A DNA stretch of 64,000 nt, taken from the NCBI RefSeq assembly GCF_003473485.1, contig NC_053046.1, positions 3,544,001-3,608,000 of the forward strand. The letters are read 5' to 3'. Made by a program: the position numbers and the translations under genes. How positions within the stretch are numbered: position 1 is the stretch's first letter; every line of letters starts with the position of its first letter. This document shows positions 22,900 through 34,572 of the stretch, one piece after another. This stretch comes from Medicago truncatula (lineage: Eukaryota; Streptophyta; Magnoliopsida; Fabales; Fabaceae). The notes beneath the pieces were generated by a model. It was not told the DNA's origin. It made no database searches and worked only from the letters and a program-made list of their open reading frames with translations.

Positions 22900-24315
22900 A
22901 TTTTTTCGATTCTCTCCAGTAACTTTTTGGTGGGTTAGTTTATCTTTTAAAAAAAAACGTAAATGATATTTGATAGTTCATGAGATCTACCAGTACCCAA
23001 GACTTTGAAAAGTAATCATTAATAGTTTTCTTTTGTCTTTTTAAAATAAATATTTTTTTTCTAACTATACCAGAAAAGTACTAAAGTATTTTAAAGGAAG
23101 AGCTAAAAATAACAGAAATACACATGCACACAGAAACCTTACACTCACCATATATACATCCGGTTGGTAGAGTTTTATTGTATTTCCTCCCACCTTGGCT
23201 TCGTGTACGATTGCAACTCTGATGTAAGTTTTTGATGTGCAAATAACAACCCACTAAAAATAAAACATAAAGCATCATGTTTTGAGAATGCAGATGCGTT
23301 GAAAACTTTGTAAGATGATTTACCTAATCTAAAATGATTTGATATGTTATTACAACAATTAAGATAAAGGATGTTAAATAAAATCCGTAAGTCGTTAATC
23401 TTTATGGGTGAAAGAAAGGGAGGCTCGTGGCATGAAAAGATACTCATGAATTATGAAAAAACATCAGATCAAGCCATAAACTTAACAATAGTTGGAACAT
23501 GTAACAAGAAGCGAAGTACATCGTCCATTCTTGGAGTCAAGAGTACTTTTTATTATTTATTATTGCGAAGAATAATAAATAAGAATTGGTTAGCATCGTT
23601 CTTTATCTTGAGTCATTGCGAAGAATTGGCTTAGATGAAAATAGTTGACCATGAGGGAAAAATGTAGATCTAGTTAGTACAATTTTCCTTATTTATTATT
23701 GTCTGCCCTGCATTATAATAATTATTTTGAAGAAAAAAATGCATTGAAATTTTTTCCTATAAAAAAACTACAAATAAAACGGATTCCTGCAACCCAAAAA
23801 ATTGATTTCCTGTTATAACTCACGTTTTAGTAGCAAAATAAAATGCTGATGTGCTTATTCCTGAAATTTTTTCATTCATCTCCCTTTATATCCATCCTTT
23901 CAAACAGTGTAAAGTTGCAAATGCTAATTTATGTGATAGTATTCCGAGTGATTTGACTTTTTTTAACCCTTAATTTCATGAAAGAAAAAAAATAGACTGA
24001 TAATTTGTAGTTTAACTCTGAACTCTATGAAACATTCATCTTAGGTTTGATTAAACACTTAAGCTCAACCACATAATTTAATTTGACAATATAAACTGGT
24101 CAGAATCAGTAAAACCCCTTGTCCAACTCAATTGATCAATACAACAACAATAACCAAACTTATCCCACTAAATAAGTACAGACTTTTTCACTGATGCTCT
24201 TATCATCTATTTTTTTTCTCCATTTATTGTTTTTGAACAATGAAAAAAAAAATTTGTTTTAAAAATTATATAAATATCATTACTCCTATCAAAAACCGAC
24301 TCAAATTGTTCAATG

Positions 24316-24350
<35 letters not shown>

Positions 24351-25073
24351 AGAGGCCGGAAAACTGTCTTCGGCAAACAAAAGACACACTTTCCTAGTTG
24401 GGGCCTTCTCACTCAAGATATTTTATAGCTTGATTTTTTTTTCTTTTTTTGAATTATGAGGTTGATATCTCTATTAATATTTTAGACTTAATTTACCTCA
24501 TAATAAGCAGCTCCACGTTATCGGATTCAACTTTCGTGTCGCAGTAAACTTAACTAAGTTGATAAAAACAATACATAATATATAAGGCCTGAAGTTCAAA
24601 CCCCAAACACAAACTCAAGTTTCTCCGTTCTCCTTTATTCAACAGATGTCCTTCCACAGCAATACGACATAATTTCTATGTAATGAACCTTTTTCTTGCA
24701 AAAAGAGATGCGCATTATGTCTACAGAGACTCATCGCCTGTTACTACATTGTGCAATGAACGTTTGTATTTTAGTTCAACACAATCTAGCAAGTATCTCT
24801 TCTACAATCAAAGAAAATGATTTCCTAAATTTAGAGTGAAGTCATTAAACTGATACAGATCCAATTGAAAGCATGCACACGACATCAATTACTATGCAAA
24901 AATGAATACTTGAGTTTTTAAAAATTCTACGAATACACGAAAACAAAAACAAAACAAGTCAAAATTTCCCAACTATTGTACTTCCAATCCAATCTATTCC
25001 AATATCAAATCAAAGTCACAATAGGAATAATAGCCAATTGCTTTTTCGCAAGAGCTGCTATCTTCCATCAAAT
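22900..25073. other. Intergenic, no gene recognised
   Basis: AT-rich DNA between the LINE remnant and the 3' end of HOP. A poly-A run of about 30 bp is at 24319-24348. The small frames here have no recognisable domain or codon pattern. Confidence 0.45.
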
Positions 25074-28000
25074 TTACTTCATCTGGACAATTCCGGCACT
25101 GATCAGCTTTTGGATCTTGTCCATCACACCCGGGTTCTTGGTATGTTCCTGTGCAGCCTTCGGATTTTCCTGGAAATCAACCAATACCTGCATACAAAGC
25201 CAACCATTATAAACACATCTTATTGCTGTGGTACATTATACACAATTATTATGCAGCCAAGAAAAAAAGCAAACCTGTCTCATAACAGGGTCTTGAAGGA
25301 TGTTCTGAATCTCTGGATCTGACATTGCCTTAGCCTGAGAAATATTCAAAATACAGCATATATCATATATATCATATTTGAAATAAGTCAAATTTGAAAT
25401 AAGGGTCCTGCTAACCGGTGCCCACCGGGGCACCCATTAGCATTTCCCTTCGAATAATAATTTCTAATTGCAAAGATTTTCACACTATATGACAAACCTG
25501 TCTCTCCTTCAACTCTTCAGGAGTTACATCTCCACGACTGGTTCTATTAATTTGCTTCACACAACTGAAATGGATATACATGGTTAAACATGATTTGCAG
25601 CCAAAAAAGGAAACTGGAAATATTAAACACATTGCAGGGATTTTAACCAATATGATATGTACCTTCGAACCCCTTCAAGCAATTCCTGGTTGTTTGCATC
25701 ATGTTTCAACCCTTCCTGATATGTTTCCAAAGCCTTTTCATATTCTTTCATGAAAAACTGAACCGCACCCTTCCGAGTATAACCCTTGGTGAAGGTCGGA
25801 TCAAGCTCAATACACTTCTCTGCATCCTTTAAACCTTCAGGCATTGCCCCCAGTTTTGTGTAACATGCAGCTCTGTTACTATAAGCCTGAAAGAAATGGA
25901 GTATTCCAACATGTTAGGATTCAGATAGCATAACCACAAGGACCACCTGAAATCAAAGAGTATTATTACCTTAGGATTTTGTGGGTTTCTTTTTATAGAC
26001 TCTGTGTAATGCTTAATAGCTTCAGGATACTTCTGCTGCTTAAAGTATTCATTCCCTGCAAGACAAGGTTTTCATACATTAACACAGTCTACAAATAAGA
26101 TTGGGTCAAAACGATAATGTGGAAATAGAGGCTAGGAGAAGGATGCTTGCAGGAAATGAAGAGCCTGGAAGATCAGACTAAGAGATAGTACCTTTTTCTC
26201 TCTCCTCATCAGCCAAATTTGGATCGAAGTATTCTTGTTGTTCTAGTTCTTTCTTGGCCTTCTCAGCTTCATTGAGTTTCTTCAGGGTGTCTGGGTTACG
26301 GTGCTCTGTAAGCGCTTTTTGGTAAGTCTCAATGACAGGTTCATAATCTTTAGAGCATTTTGCCGTTTTACCCATGGCAGTTCCTTTCCTTGTCAAAGCT
26401 CTTGCTATCATCTTGTAGTCTGCTCTTAACTCTCGTCCTCTTTCAACAGCCTTATCACAATCTTTTATGCAATCCTCATACTGAAAAGATTCAAAGAATA
26501 TTTATCAGAATACATTACAGGAAAGAAGTGTCCCTTGACTTAACTTTAAAAAACCCTTAGATTTTTCTCTTCCTAATCCTATTTAAACACTCAAACCATA
26601 GTAAGATGTGACCAAGTTCTGTAACCATCAAACACTGAAACAAGCTTTAACAACAATACCGCTGTTATGTTTTGGATGCTAAGTGCAATAAGCAGGTATA
26701 ATTATAGATCTTAAGACTTACACTTCATAAATATCTAATACTATTGGAGGATATGCCAAATACTCGGCTGGAAAATCAGAGTATTTTGCATATAATGGTA
26801 TAACAACATAAAATCCTAAATTCTCAGCAGTCTTGAAAATATTATTGGGGTTGTCAAAGGGTCATTTAACTCCGGTGTGATTACATTCCACGATTACAGA
26901 ATTTCTATGACATGCAGTTCATGATAATAAACCAAAGTCAACCTTCAGTACCAAGGTAGCTTTAAGACTTTGAATGGGAGACTGGAGAGATGGAGGGGAC
27001 GGCGGAGGGCTTTGGGGTAGAGAATAGAGCATCTTTACTTTTTCTGGGAGAGTATTAAGGGATCGAAATGAAAATCTTATGAATGATTTTTTTTTTCATT
27101 TTGAAAGTCTAATAGAGAAAATAATGGATTTAAAAATTTATTCAAAATCGTCTATAACATCCTTCAAAGTCCACTCCCAGTGCATTTTTAAGTTCCCGCA
27201 TATTATAGGGTTTTAGTCTATTGAAGAAAAATATGTCATGCAAGGTGAGGAGACTAGTCACTTCCCTTTTACTTCTTTTATCCAGAAAAATCTCTCCTTC
27301 ATTCTCCTATAAACTCCCAATTAAAGCCTAAGGGTCTGTTGGAGAGATTATGAGGGAAGGGGAAGAGAAGGCTTTGGATAAAAGGGACGAAATGAAAATG
27401 GTAGAAAGGATAATCCCCCTAACTCGAATGGGCAGTTAATTTTTCTTTATAATACCAAATCCCTCCAAAATGGGAGAACTCAGACATTTGGAGGAGGGTT
27501 AGATAAATTCTTCAACATTTGGAGGAGGGTTTGATAAATTCTTCAAATCCGATACATATATCATAATAATACACTCAAAATTAAAACTATATTAATCCCA
27601 AACATTCATTTACAAGAATCTCTCAAATAAGGTGTAAAACCCCACTCTATAAATTGAGAGCATCATAGATATCAACGCATCACCCACAGACAAAAGTATA
27701 TTTAATGACACACTTGGGAGATGATTTCCAGCTTTCATAAAACAATAGTTCTGTCTGACAGTAAGATGTATTATCACCACGTCAGGAACAAATCAAAATA
27801 CTTGTCCCACATAAAAAACAAAATAATGTATTTTCATGGCCAATACATGATAGCCTTCTCAATTTGGTTCATAGACTTGATAGTACATCAATTCAATGGA
27901 ATTCTCATGGGGTTTAATTGGAAATAGATAAAAGGACCAGTTTTGAGTAAAAGTTCACAACAGACTAAGTTAAACACTTGTTCACCTATGGAAAAAGTTG

Positions 28001-29159
28001 AATAGGTTAACACATTTTCACCTATGGGGTCAAACTAAAAAACACTGCACCTTTACATAGACAAGTTACAGTTTCACCATATACGATAACTAAGCAATTA
28101 AGCAGTAAAATTATAGTCAAATAACCTTAACAATGAAACTAGACTAAACTTAGATAAAACAATGCATAATAATAGAAGCAGAATGCATATACACACACAC
28201 AGATACATATAGATAAATATTTGTCAAAAATATATAAATAGGAAAATTCATACCTTTCCCATTTCCAAGTATACAGCAGCACGGTTAGTGAGAAAGGAAA
28301 CATCCTCATCATCCAATTCCAAAGCTTTCGAATAATGCTGAATCGCGGTATCAAAATCCTTCTTCTTATACGCAGCATTACCAGCCTCCTTTTCCTTCTG
28401 CGCATCAGCTTTCCTCTGCTTCACTTCCTTCTCCTCATCAGCCACCTCCATTGGCTCCGGTTCCGGCTCAGGCTCAACCTCCGGCTGCTTTGTCACCTCA
28501 GGTTCAGCAGCTCTCTTCCTCTCCGAGCTGGAAGGCATATCGGGCATATCCACATCATCACCACCTCTTCCAATTTTAACATTAAGCAAAACCCCAAAAG
28601 CTTGCATAACTCTTTGATCCTTCAAATACAAATTCAAATTATTGGGATCCTTTTGAATATCTTGCATCATCTTCACAAAATCAGGTTGTTGAAGATAAAC
28701 CCTAGTTGTAGGATCAGCCGTGAGTTTCGCCCACATCTCTGGTCCAGAAAAGGCATCACCAAAGGGATTAGCACCCGGCGCAGAACGTGGCCTAGAAAAA
28801 CTCGCCGCCGCGGCTTTTTGAGCATCGGCTAAACCTGATTTCAAGGGTTCATTATTAGGATCAATTTCTAACCCTTTCTTGTAAGCTGAAACGGCGTCAT
28901 CGTATTGAGAAAGACCGAGATGAGCGGCACCGAGACGGCTGTAACCCTTTGACCAATCAGGTTTGAGTTCGACGGTTTTCTTGGCATCGGTTAAAGCGTC
29001 GGTGTAATTCTGGAGAGAAGCGTAAGCGGCGGATCGGTTGGAGTAGAGGACGTGGTTGGTGGGGGAAAGATCGATGGCTTCAGAGAAGTGACGGATGGCC
29101 GTTGAGAAATCGCCGGAAGAGAATGCTGCGTTGCCTTTGGCTTTAGCTTCGTCGGCCAT
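25074..29159 (-). CDS. HOP: Hsp70-Hsp90 organizing protein (HOP/STI1)
   Basis: Seven exons, 29159-28254, 26480-26192, 26055-25970, 25886-25663, 25564-25498, 25334-25275 and 25187-25074, join in frame to 581 residues. The domain order is TPR1 (1-105, MADEAKAKGNAAFSSGDFST), a DP/STI1 domain (about 135-195), a Glu/Pro-rich linker with ERKR, TPR2A (from about 245, KEKEAGNAAYKKKDFDTAIQ), TPR2B (GNEYFKQQKYPEAIKHYTES) and a C-terminal DP domain (AKAMSDPEIQNILQDPVMRQ, then VLVDFQENPKAAQEH), ending GIVQMK. HOP bridges Hsp70 and Hsp90 in the cytosol to pass client proteins between them. A perfect heat-shock element and a TATA run lie upstream. The 1.77-kb intron 1 was duplicated with parts of exons 1 and 2 at 35.6-37.7 kb. 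Confidence 0.96.
25410..25441. repeat. Short palindrome in HOP intron 5
   Basis: GCTAACCGGTGCCC and GGGCACCCATTAGC form an imperfect 32-bp hairpin between exons 5 and 6. A related hairpin built on GTGCC/GGCAC is at 31081-31113. Both look like ends or relics of a small foldback family. Confidence 0.55.
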
Positions 29160-29287
29160 GGATAGATCGAAAGGGTTTTGGGGATTTTGCGATAGGAAGA
29201 AGAAGAAAGGGATTTACTTTGTTGATTGGGACCGAGGAGAGTGAGTGAATTGAACAAGAGTGAAGAGAGAGAAAGAGTGGGTTAGGT

Positions 29288-29296
29288 TATATATAT
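29288..29296 (-). promoter_or_regulatory. Probable TATA box of HOP
   Basis: TATATATAT lies about 130 bp upstream of the HOP start codon, between the leader and the heat-shock element. The position fits a leader of about 100 nt. Confidence 0.5.
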
Positions 29297-29340
29297 TAAT
29301 TAATTGGTTCTTAACTAGAGAGTTCTACTAGGGTCTGGGG

Positions 29341-29353
29341 TTCTCGAATGTTC
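29341..29353 (-). promoter_or_regulatory. Perfect heat-shock element of HOP
   Basis: TTCTCGAATGTTC is an exact TTCnnGAAnnTTC trimer, the binding site of trimeric heat-shock factor. It lies 182 bp upstream of the HOP start codon and about 45 bp beyond the TATA run. HOP genes are heat-inducible in plants, which this site would explain. The decayed copy at 37.7 kb lacks it. Confidence 0.8.
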
Positions 29354-29541
29354 TTCCAATTATGCATATATTGCATAAGGGTGGGTGGGTGTTCATTGTG
29401 CGGGTAGACCCGTAAACCCGATAACATAAACCGATCCAATATGTTAATTACCCGAATCCGATCATTAACGGGTATAATATGAATTAAGCTACTACAATTT
29501 GTAAAAGTTTGGTTTGGGTATTGGTTTTTTTTTTTTTTTTT

Positions 29542-30967
29542 ACTATTACTTTTCCCATCTGCCTCCTCGCGTGTTGTGCAAAATTTACTAAAATACCCCT
29601 GGTTCGGATTACTTATTCTGGACCAGATTGTTAGTTATTTTCGAAAACAGAAATCCAGACCAGATGTTATGTAACTTTATGTGTCTTTCTTTGATGTCAA
29701 AGGTCTCTATTGATCGTTATATGAACCTCACACAAGCTGCAATGCATTGCAATTGCAAGGTTCCTATGAACGGTCAACAATGACCATGACACCATCGACA
29801 CCCCTAAAAAACTAAAAAACATTTGAAGAAAATGGAAGAAAAGAGGTGAAGTGAAGAATGAAGGAATTTGTTAAAGATGGAAGCATATTTATAGCCTAAA
29901 ACAAGTCCTAGGTCATTAATACAGTCAATGAAAACGTGTTAGTGCTTGTAATCGTCCAAACCCACAATAACGGCTCCGAATCTTTCCGGAGTTTACATTC
30001 TGGAATGTCCTTAGCCCTACAGGAAGTGCCAACTTTTCTCTCGTTCACCACCATTATCGCATTAATCCGGAAAATATATTCCGGAAAACAGGTGTGCATT
30101 CCGAATTTTATATTTCGGAATGCATCAGTCATTGCCGGTGGTTTGCATCACACGTTTTTGTCGGTGGTCAAGTAAAAAAAACATGGTAAAATGCATTTTT
30201 TGACTGCATTTATGGCCTCCCAACTGTTTTTGACCCACCCCTCCCTATAAATAGTCTTCCAAACCCCACCATTTCTCACATCATCCTCTCCCACCCTCTC
30301 CTCCTCTTCTTCCTTCTACAACCATGGTTTTCCATCGTTGGCTTTTCATAGATAAGGGTCTCGTTGAAAACTTTCAAGGTTTGTATGAACGATCAATGAG
30401 GATGGAACCGCGCTGCAACGAAGTGCAGTTCATCTGAGGGTCATGTGGGTCAGTGTGGTTCTTAGCTTGGCCTGTCTGGGCGTAAGTTTGAGCACCCCTC
30501 ATCTCCCTCAAGGGCATTGTTTTCTTCTTCCCGCCCTCCTCTTCCCCCCTCCCCCGGTTTTCCTCCAATAGGCAAACTACTGGTATGTCCCATCACATAC
30601 CAGTGGTTAGGCTCTTAAGAGATTAGAATTAGGCTCATAGGAGATTAGAAATAGATTTAGGATCTTATGTAATAAGCTTAAAAAGCTTGAAAATTATTAT
30701 AATGTATTGTTCATATAATAATAAAATGAGTTGTTTTTATGTTTGTGTCTTTTTATTTATGTTTTTTATTTTATTTTCATTTTATTTTACGAATTTTGAA
30801 GATTAAAATTGCAAAAGTTATGGTAAAACATTATTCTGGATTTTCAAATCCTGAAACATCTGCAAAATTCTAACAATGCAATCCGAAAAACGAAATCCGA
30901 ACCAGGGGTAAAATTGGAAAAAAAAAATAGGGCGCGAGGAAAGGTATAAGGTGGGAAAAGTAATAGT
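29542..30967. mobile_element. Non-autonomous TIR element, Mutator-like (1.4 kb)
   Basis: The left arm ACTATTACTTTTCCCATCTG, with ACCCCTGGTTCGGATT further in, is repeated in inverted orientation at the right end (AATCCGAACCAGGGGT-like text, then TGGGAAAAGTAATAGT). The arms span about 80-90 bp with gaps. Both flanks are poly-T, compatible with a 9-bp duplication made of T. The interior has a promoter-like CTATAAATAG (30245-30254) and TC-rich leader-like sequence, but no recognisable protein. The arms have diverged, so it is not very young. Confidence 0.6.
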
Positions 30968-31080
30968 TTTTTTTTTTTTTTTGTCGAAATTTGGATATTG
31001 GGTTTAAGCTTTTAGACCCGTAAATCTGTGAATCCGACTTGTTATCGCCTTACTGGTTAGTGTGAATTTATATAGGGTCA

Positions 31081-31113
31081 TGTTAACTTGTGCCTTAAGG
31101 GCACAAGTTAACA
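31081..31113. repeat. 33-bp near-perfect palindrome
   Basis: TGTTAACTTGTGCC is followed by TTA and then GGGCACAAGTTAACA. It can form a stable hairpin. It sits in repeat-rich DNA upstream of HOP and resembles the smaller hairpin at 25410. Confidence 0.7.
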
Positions 31114-31857
31114 TTTCTCATTTATATATATTATTTTCAACCAAAAAACTAAGAAGTATATGTTATTTTTTTGTTTGAGTTTAATTTCTACCAAAAACAA
31201 TTATGAGTCCAACCAAACCATAATTTTAATTAGAATAGATTCTTATTCCATATGCGATTTATTGAGATTAAAAAAAAATCTATCAAAATTATTAGTTTTT
31301 ATTTTACACCCACAACCCATGAACCCAACCTGATCCAACTTGGTCACAATCATGTTGGTTCGGTTCGGGTTTGATAGCAAAAAATGCAAATAAGATGACA
31401 AACTCGATATGTTGAAAATTGAATGGGTTGGGTAATAGGTTTGATCAAACCCAACCCAACATGTGTGCATCCCTGGTTTTGTGATTCAAATGTTAGTTTT
31501 CCTTTTATCAATCTTACTCGTTATTTTAATTGGTAAAAAATAAAATTAAAGATATTTTTTTGACTTAAATACAATTTTGATCCCCTTTATTTTTAAATTT
31601 CTTAACTTTTGATACCATTGTTTCTAAAACCAACTTTTTGTCCCGCTATCTAGGAAGTCAACAAATATTTTTGTTTTCCCTCTCCTCTTTGCATGATGTA
31701 CCTACTCATTAATGACATGGATCTTACATGGTTTGCATTAATTTAATCCTACTGTGTGCATGTCACAACATACATAAACAATTAAGATAAGAATTCACCA
31801 CAGAGGAGAACTGGTTCACACACCTGTCAAATAGTATATGAATGGTCAAGTATCTTA

Positions 31858-32472
31858 GACCATCTCTAATGGGAGGGTCTTAATATTTTAAGACCCGTAC
31901 CTATTAGGTACCCCTACTAGGGAGGAACTTTTTCGGGGTCTGGCTCTCATTTAAGACTTTCATTCTTAAGTGGGACCAACACCTTTTTAATATTAAAAAA
32001 TTGATATCTAATAATTTAAAGTTATTGATAGTTGATTAATGGGTCCCATTTATGAAATTTGTGTGACATGCTGGATTGGAGGGATTGAGTTCTTATTAGA
32101 TACTCCCTCCATCCCTATATCTAGGCACCTATTTTATTTTATTTTTGTCCCTAAATATAACCCTCTTTTCAAATTACTAGATGCATTTATTATTTTTTTC
32201 CTAAACATACCCTTAATAAATACTACTAACTTATCTTGAAATATGAAAAGTCAAATTTAATACACATACAAACAAAGGACAATTTGGTAATATTAACACA
32301 CAAAATAGACACATTAATTATACCAACAATTTTTCTTAAGAAATGTGAAAAAACAAAAGGGGTTTACATTTAGGACGGAGGGAGTATTACTATTATAAAA
32401 CTATAAATGAGTGATGTGTAAAAATGGGACTCATTTAAGTACCCAAAACTTATGTCTCCATTATCGATGCTC
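31858..32472. mobile_element. Tourist-like MITE (PIF/Harbinger type) hosting a Stowaway
   Basis: The left end is GACCATCTCTAATGG and the right end is CCATTATCGATGCTC, inverted, each next to a TTA trinucleotide (31855-31857 and 32473-32475). A 3-bp TTA duplication is the PIF/Harbinger hallmark. The element is 615 bp long because a Stowaway MITE (32103-32384) is nested inside. A half copy with GAGCATCTCCAATAACAC is seen near 8318. Confidence 0.7.
32103..32384. mobile_element. Stowaway MITE nested in the Tourist-like element
   Basis: It begins CTCCCTCCATCCCTATAT and ends GGACGGAGGGAG with TA on both sides (32101-32102 and 32385-32386). The 282-bp size and the CTCCCTCC end are typical of Stowaway (Tc1/mariner). 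It is younger than the surrounding element because it interrupts it. Confidence 0.9.
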
Positions 32473-32484
32473 TTACCCTTGGCA

Positions 32485-32580
32485 AAATGTACCACAACAA
32501 TGCAAATGTTAACATATGGTGTGGCAGCAGATGTGGTCGATGAATACATCAAAATAGGAAGTAGTACAACATTGGATCTC
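32485..32580 (+). pseudogene. PIF/Harbinger transposase fragment
   Basis: The plus strand reads KCTTTMQMLTYGVAADVVDE, then YIKIGSSTTL. This matches the conserved segment in plant Harbinger transposases of the form KCTAALRMLAYG--AD--DEY-RIGEST. Similarity stops at about 32580, where a Mutator-type transposase fragment begins. About 30 codons remain. Confidence 0.65.
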
Positions 32581-32584
32581 AGAC

Positions 32585-33490
32585 GTGGACAAAATATCTC
32601 ATAAGCAATTGGTTGATTTGATTAAAAGTGAAGAGTACAAAAGCATCACGTACCTTTGGTATTGGAACCTTGGATTTAGCTTTGCACGTGGCTTAAGACC
32701 ATTGAACAATGATGTTGATGTTTTAAATTTCATCGAGGATATCAGCGGTTTTAACGTGGCAGATGTTTATGTGAAGCATTCAGTTGACAACCCTATTGTT
32801 AAGGAAGAAGAGATTATTGCTCTTAAAAAATGTAACGAGACTGATTTTGCCATTGGAACGGAGAGCGACGACGAAAGAATCAATGGTGTTGAGGTTGAGT
32901 TTCAGAATGAAGAAGGTGTGAGGGTAGATGCAAATGAGATTGAAGTTGAGGTTCAAAATGAAGGTGTGGGACTTGAAGATGAAGTTAATCCTCAGGTCCA
33001 TGATGGAGCTAATGTTAAGGGTCAAATGAACGATGATGTTGACTTTGTTCCTAGTGGGGAAGATAGTTATAGCGACTTAGAGGATAGCATTGAGTCTTAT
33101 GAAATGGATTGGAAACTGTACTTCCAGAGGAATTAATCAAAACACTAATGATGATGGTACACAAACAACTCCCACACATTTTGGGGATTTTGATGACGAA
33201 GGAAATGGTGACTTTGATCAATTAAACACTCCTTCAAAGAGTGATGATGAAGAAGGTATTGAAAAATTTCCATTATTTAAGCCTGGTGATGGAGTTAGGT
33301 TTCAGATAGGCTTGAGGTTCAACAACAAGAAGATGACTAGGGAGGCAATCAAGGAGTATGCAATGTTTGAATAAGAAAAACATTTTTATGAAACAAAATG
33401 ATACAAAATGAGGATAAGTTAGTGGGTTGGAAACCAATTTTGTCAAATTGCTATAAGGAATGATCACACATGCCAACGACACATAAAAAT
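32585..33490 (+). pseudogene. MuDR-type transposase remnant (N-terminal part)
   Basis: Frame 32585-33136 contains ISHKQLVDLIKSEEYKSITY, LWYWNLGFSFARGLRPLNND and FIEDISGFNVADVYVKH. It is followed by a long acidic region ending SGEDSYSDLEDSIESYEMDW. This is the PB1-like N-terminus of legume Mutator transposases. A frame change near 33115 leads into FQIGLRFNNKKMTREAIKEY, the start of the MuDR domain, and then a stop. The catalytic DDE region is missing. It is a plain DNA-transposon relic. Confidence 0.75.
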
Positions 33491-34572
33491 CATGAACAAT
33501 AAATGTGAAATTTTATTTAAGGCATGTGAGACACTTAATATGGTTACTACTTTCGATCATAGTTTAAACACAGATAAATATGCAATTTTATTTAAAGCAT
33601 GTCGAACATTAATTTGAGACATGTAGACACCAAGTGTGCTGTGAGAGACTAACTCCGTCTATTAGACTCAATCAATTAGTGCACGAACAATATTTAATAT
33701 GAATATTATTTATCAATTGTTAAACCTTGAAATAGTCAAGTATAATTGAATAAATTACCTTTTTACCTTTGCATATTTTGGTTTCACATAACCTGTCTTA
33801 ATATATTTCCAACAACTAACATCATATTAATCGAAATTTGAAGAAAAAAAGAATTTAAAACACGTATGACCAATAAAATAGCTATATTTACGATCAAATT
33901 TGTGACATGAACTACAACTAAATTACTCTCCATTTAACCACCAATCGAGCTAGGCATAAAAATGTTTAAAAGAATTTGACTACCAAAAATATATTTAAAG
34001 TGAAAAAGATTTGAGAACCTAATATAGGATCTAAAAAATTGGGGGCCTAAAGCAAAGCACTTCAGGTGACGAATTTATTTATTTATTTATTTATTTTTTG
34101 ACGGGGTAGGTGACGAGTGTAATGACCTGAAAATCTTCCTTAACAGTCAATTCTCATTCCGAATTCTAAAGATGCCTACCATTACAAACAAGAAAAGGAC
34201 TAAATCAAACACATGTGTACTTTGATAAATAATAAAAAGCAATAGAAAACACAAGGTTTTATTACAAGTTTAAATCATCACTCGTCTTCATAATGAGCAA
34301 GGATACATGATAATACCAATAGCCAGACTAACTAACTAAACAAACATGCATCAGGTGTTTCCAACTCTAAACTAAATTTGATAAATAAATTAAAACAACC
34401 TCGCAAAACTTCACATGTATGTCCAGGTCCAATAGCCAATGTACTGATTAGAAATATAAATGTTTGTTTTTCGGTTTTGCCCAAGTATGACAAAACTAAA
34501 TAGGAAATGAAGCTAAACTGTTGGTATGAAGAAATACGTCATGAAAACCTTCAGGAATGCCCTCTATCTTTG
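33491..34572. other. Intergenic with one orphan retroposon tail
   Basis: No gene was recognised. A 35-bp insert at 34073-34107 is listed separately. The right part is the 3' flank of the F-box pseudogene. Confidence 0.4.
34073..34107 (-). mobile_element. Orphan retroposon tail with target-site duplication
   Basis: A 35-bp insert of (ATTT)n, T6, then GACGGGGT is flanked by the 9-bp duplication AGGTGACGA (34064-34072 and 34108-34116). On the minus strand it reads ACCCCGTC followed by A6 and (TAAA)n, a tail without a body. Confidence 0.7.

Noticed and set aside
28335-28832. 165-codon plus-strand frame opposite HOP exon 1
   Set aside because: Composition-driven shadow of the HOP coding sequence (Leu/Arg/His-rich).
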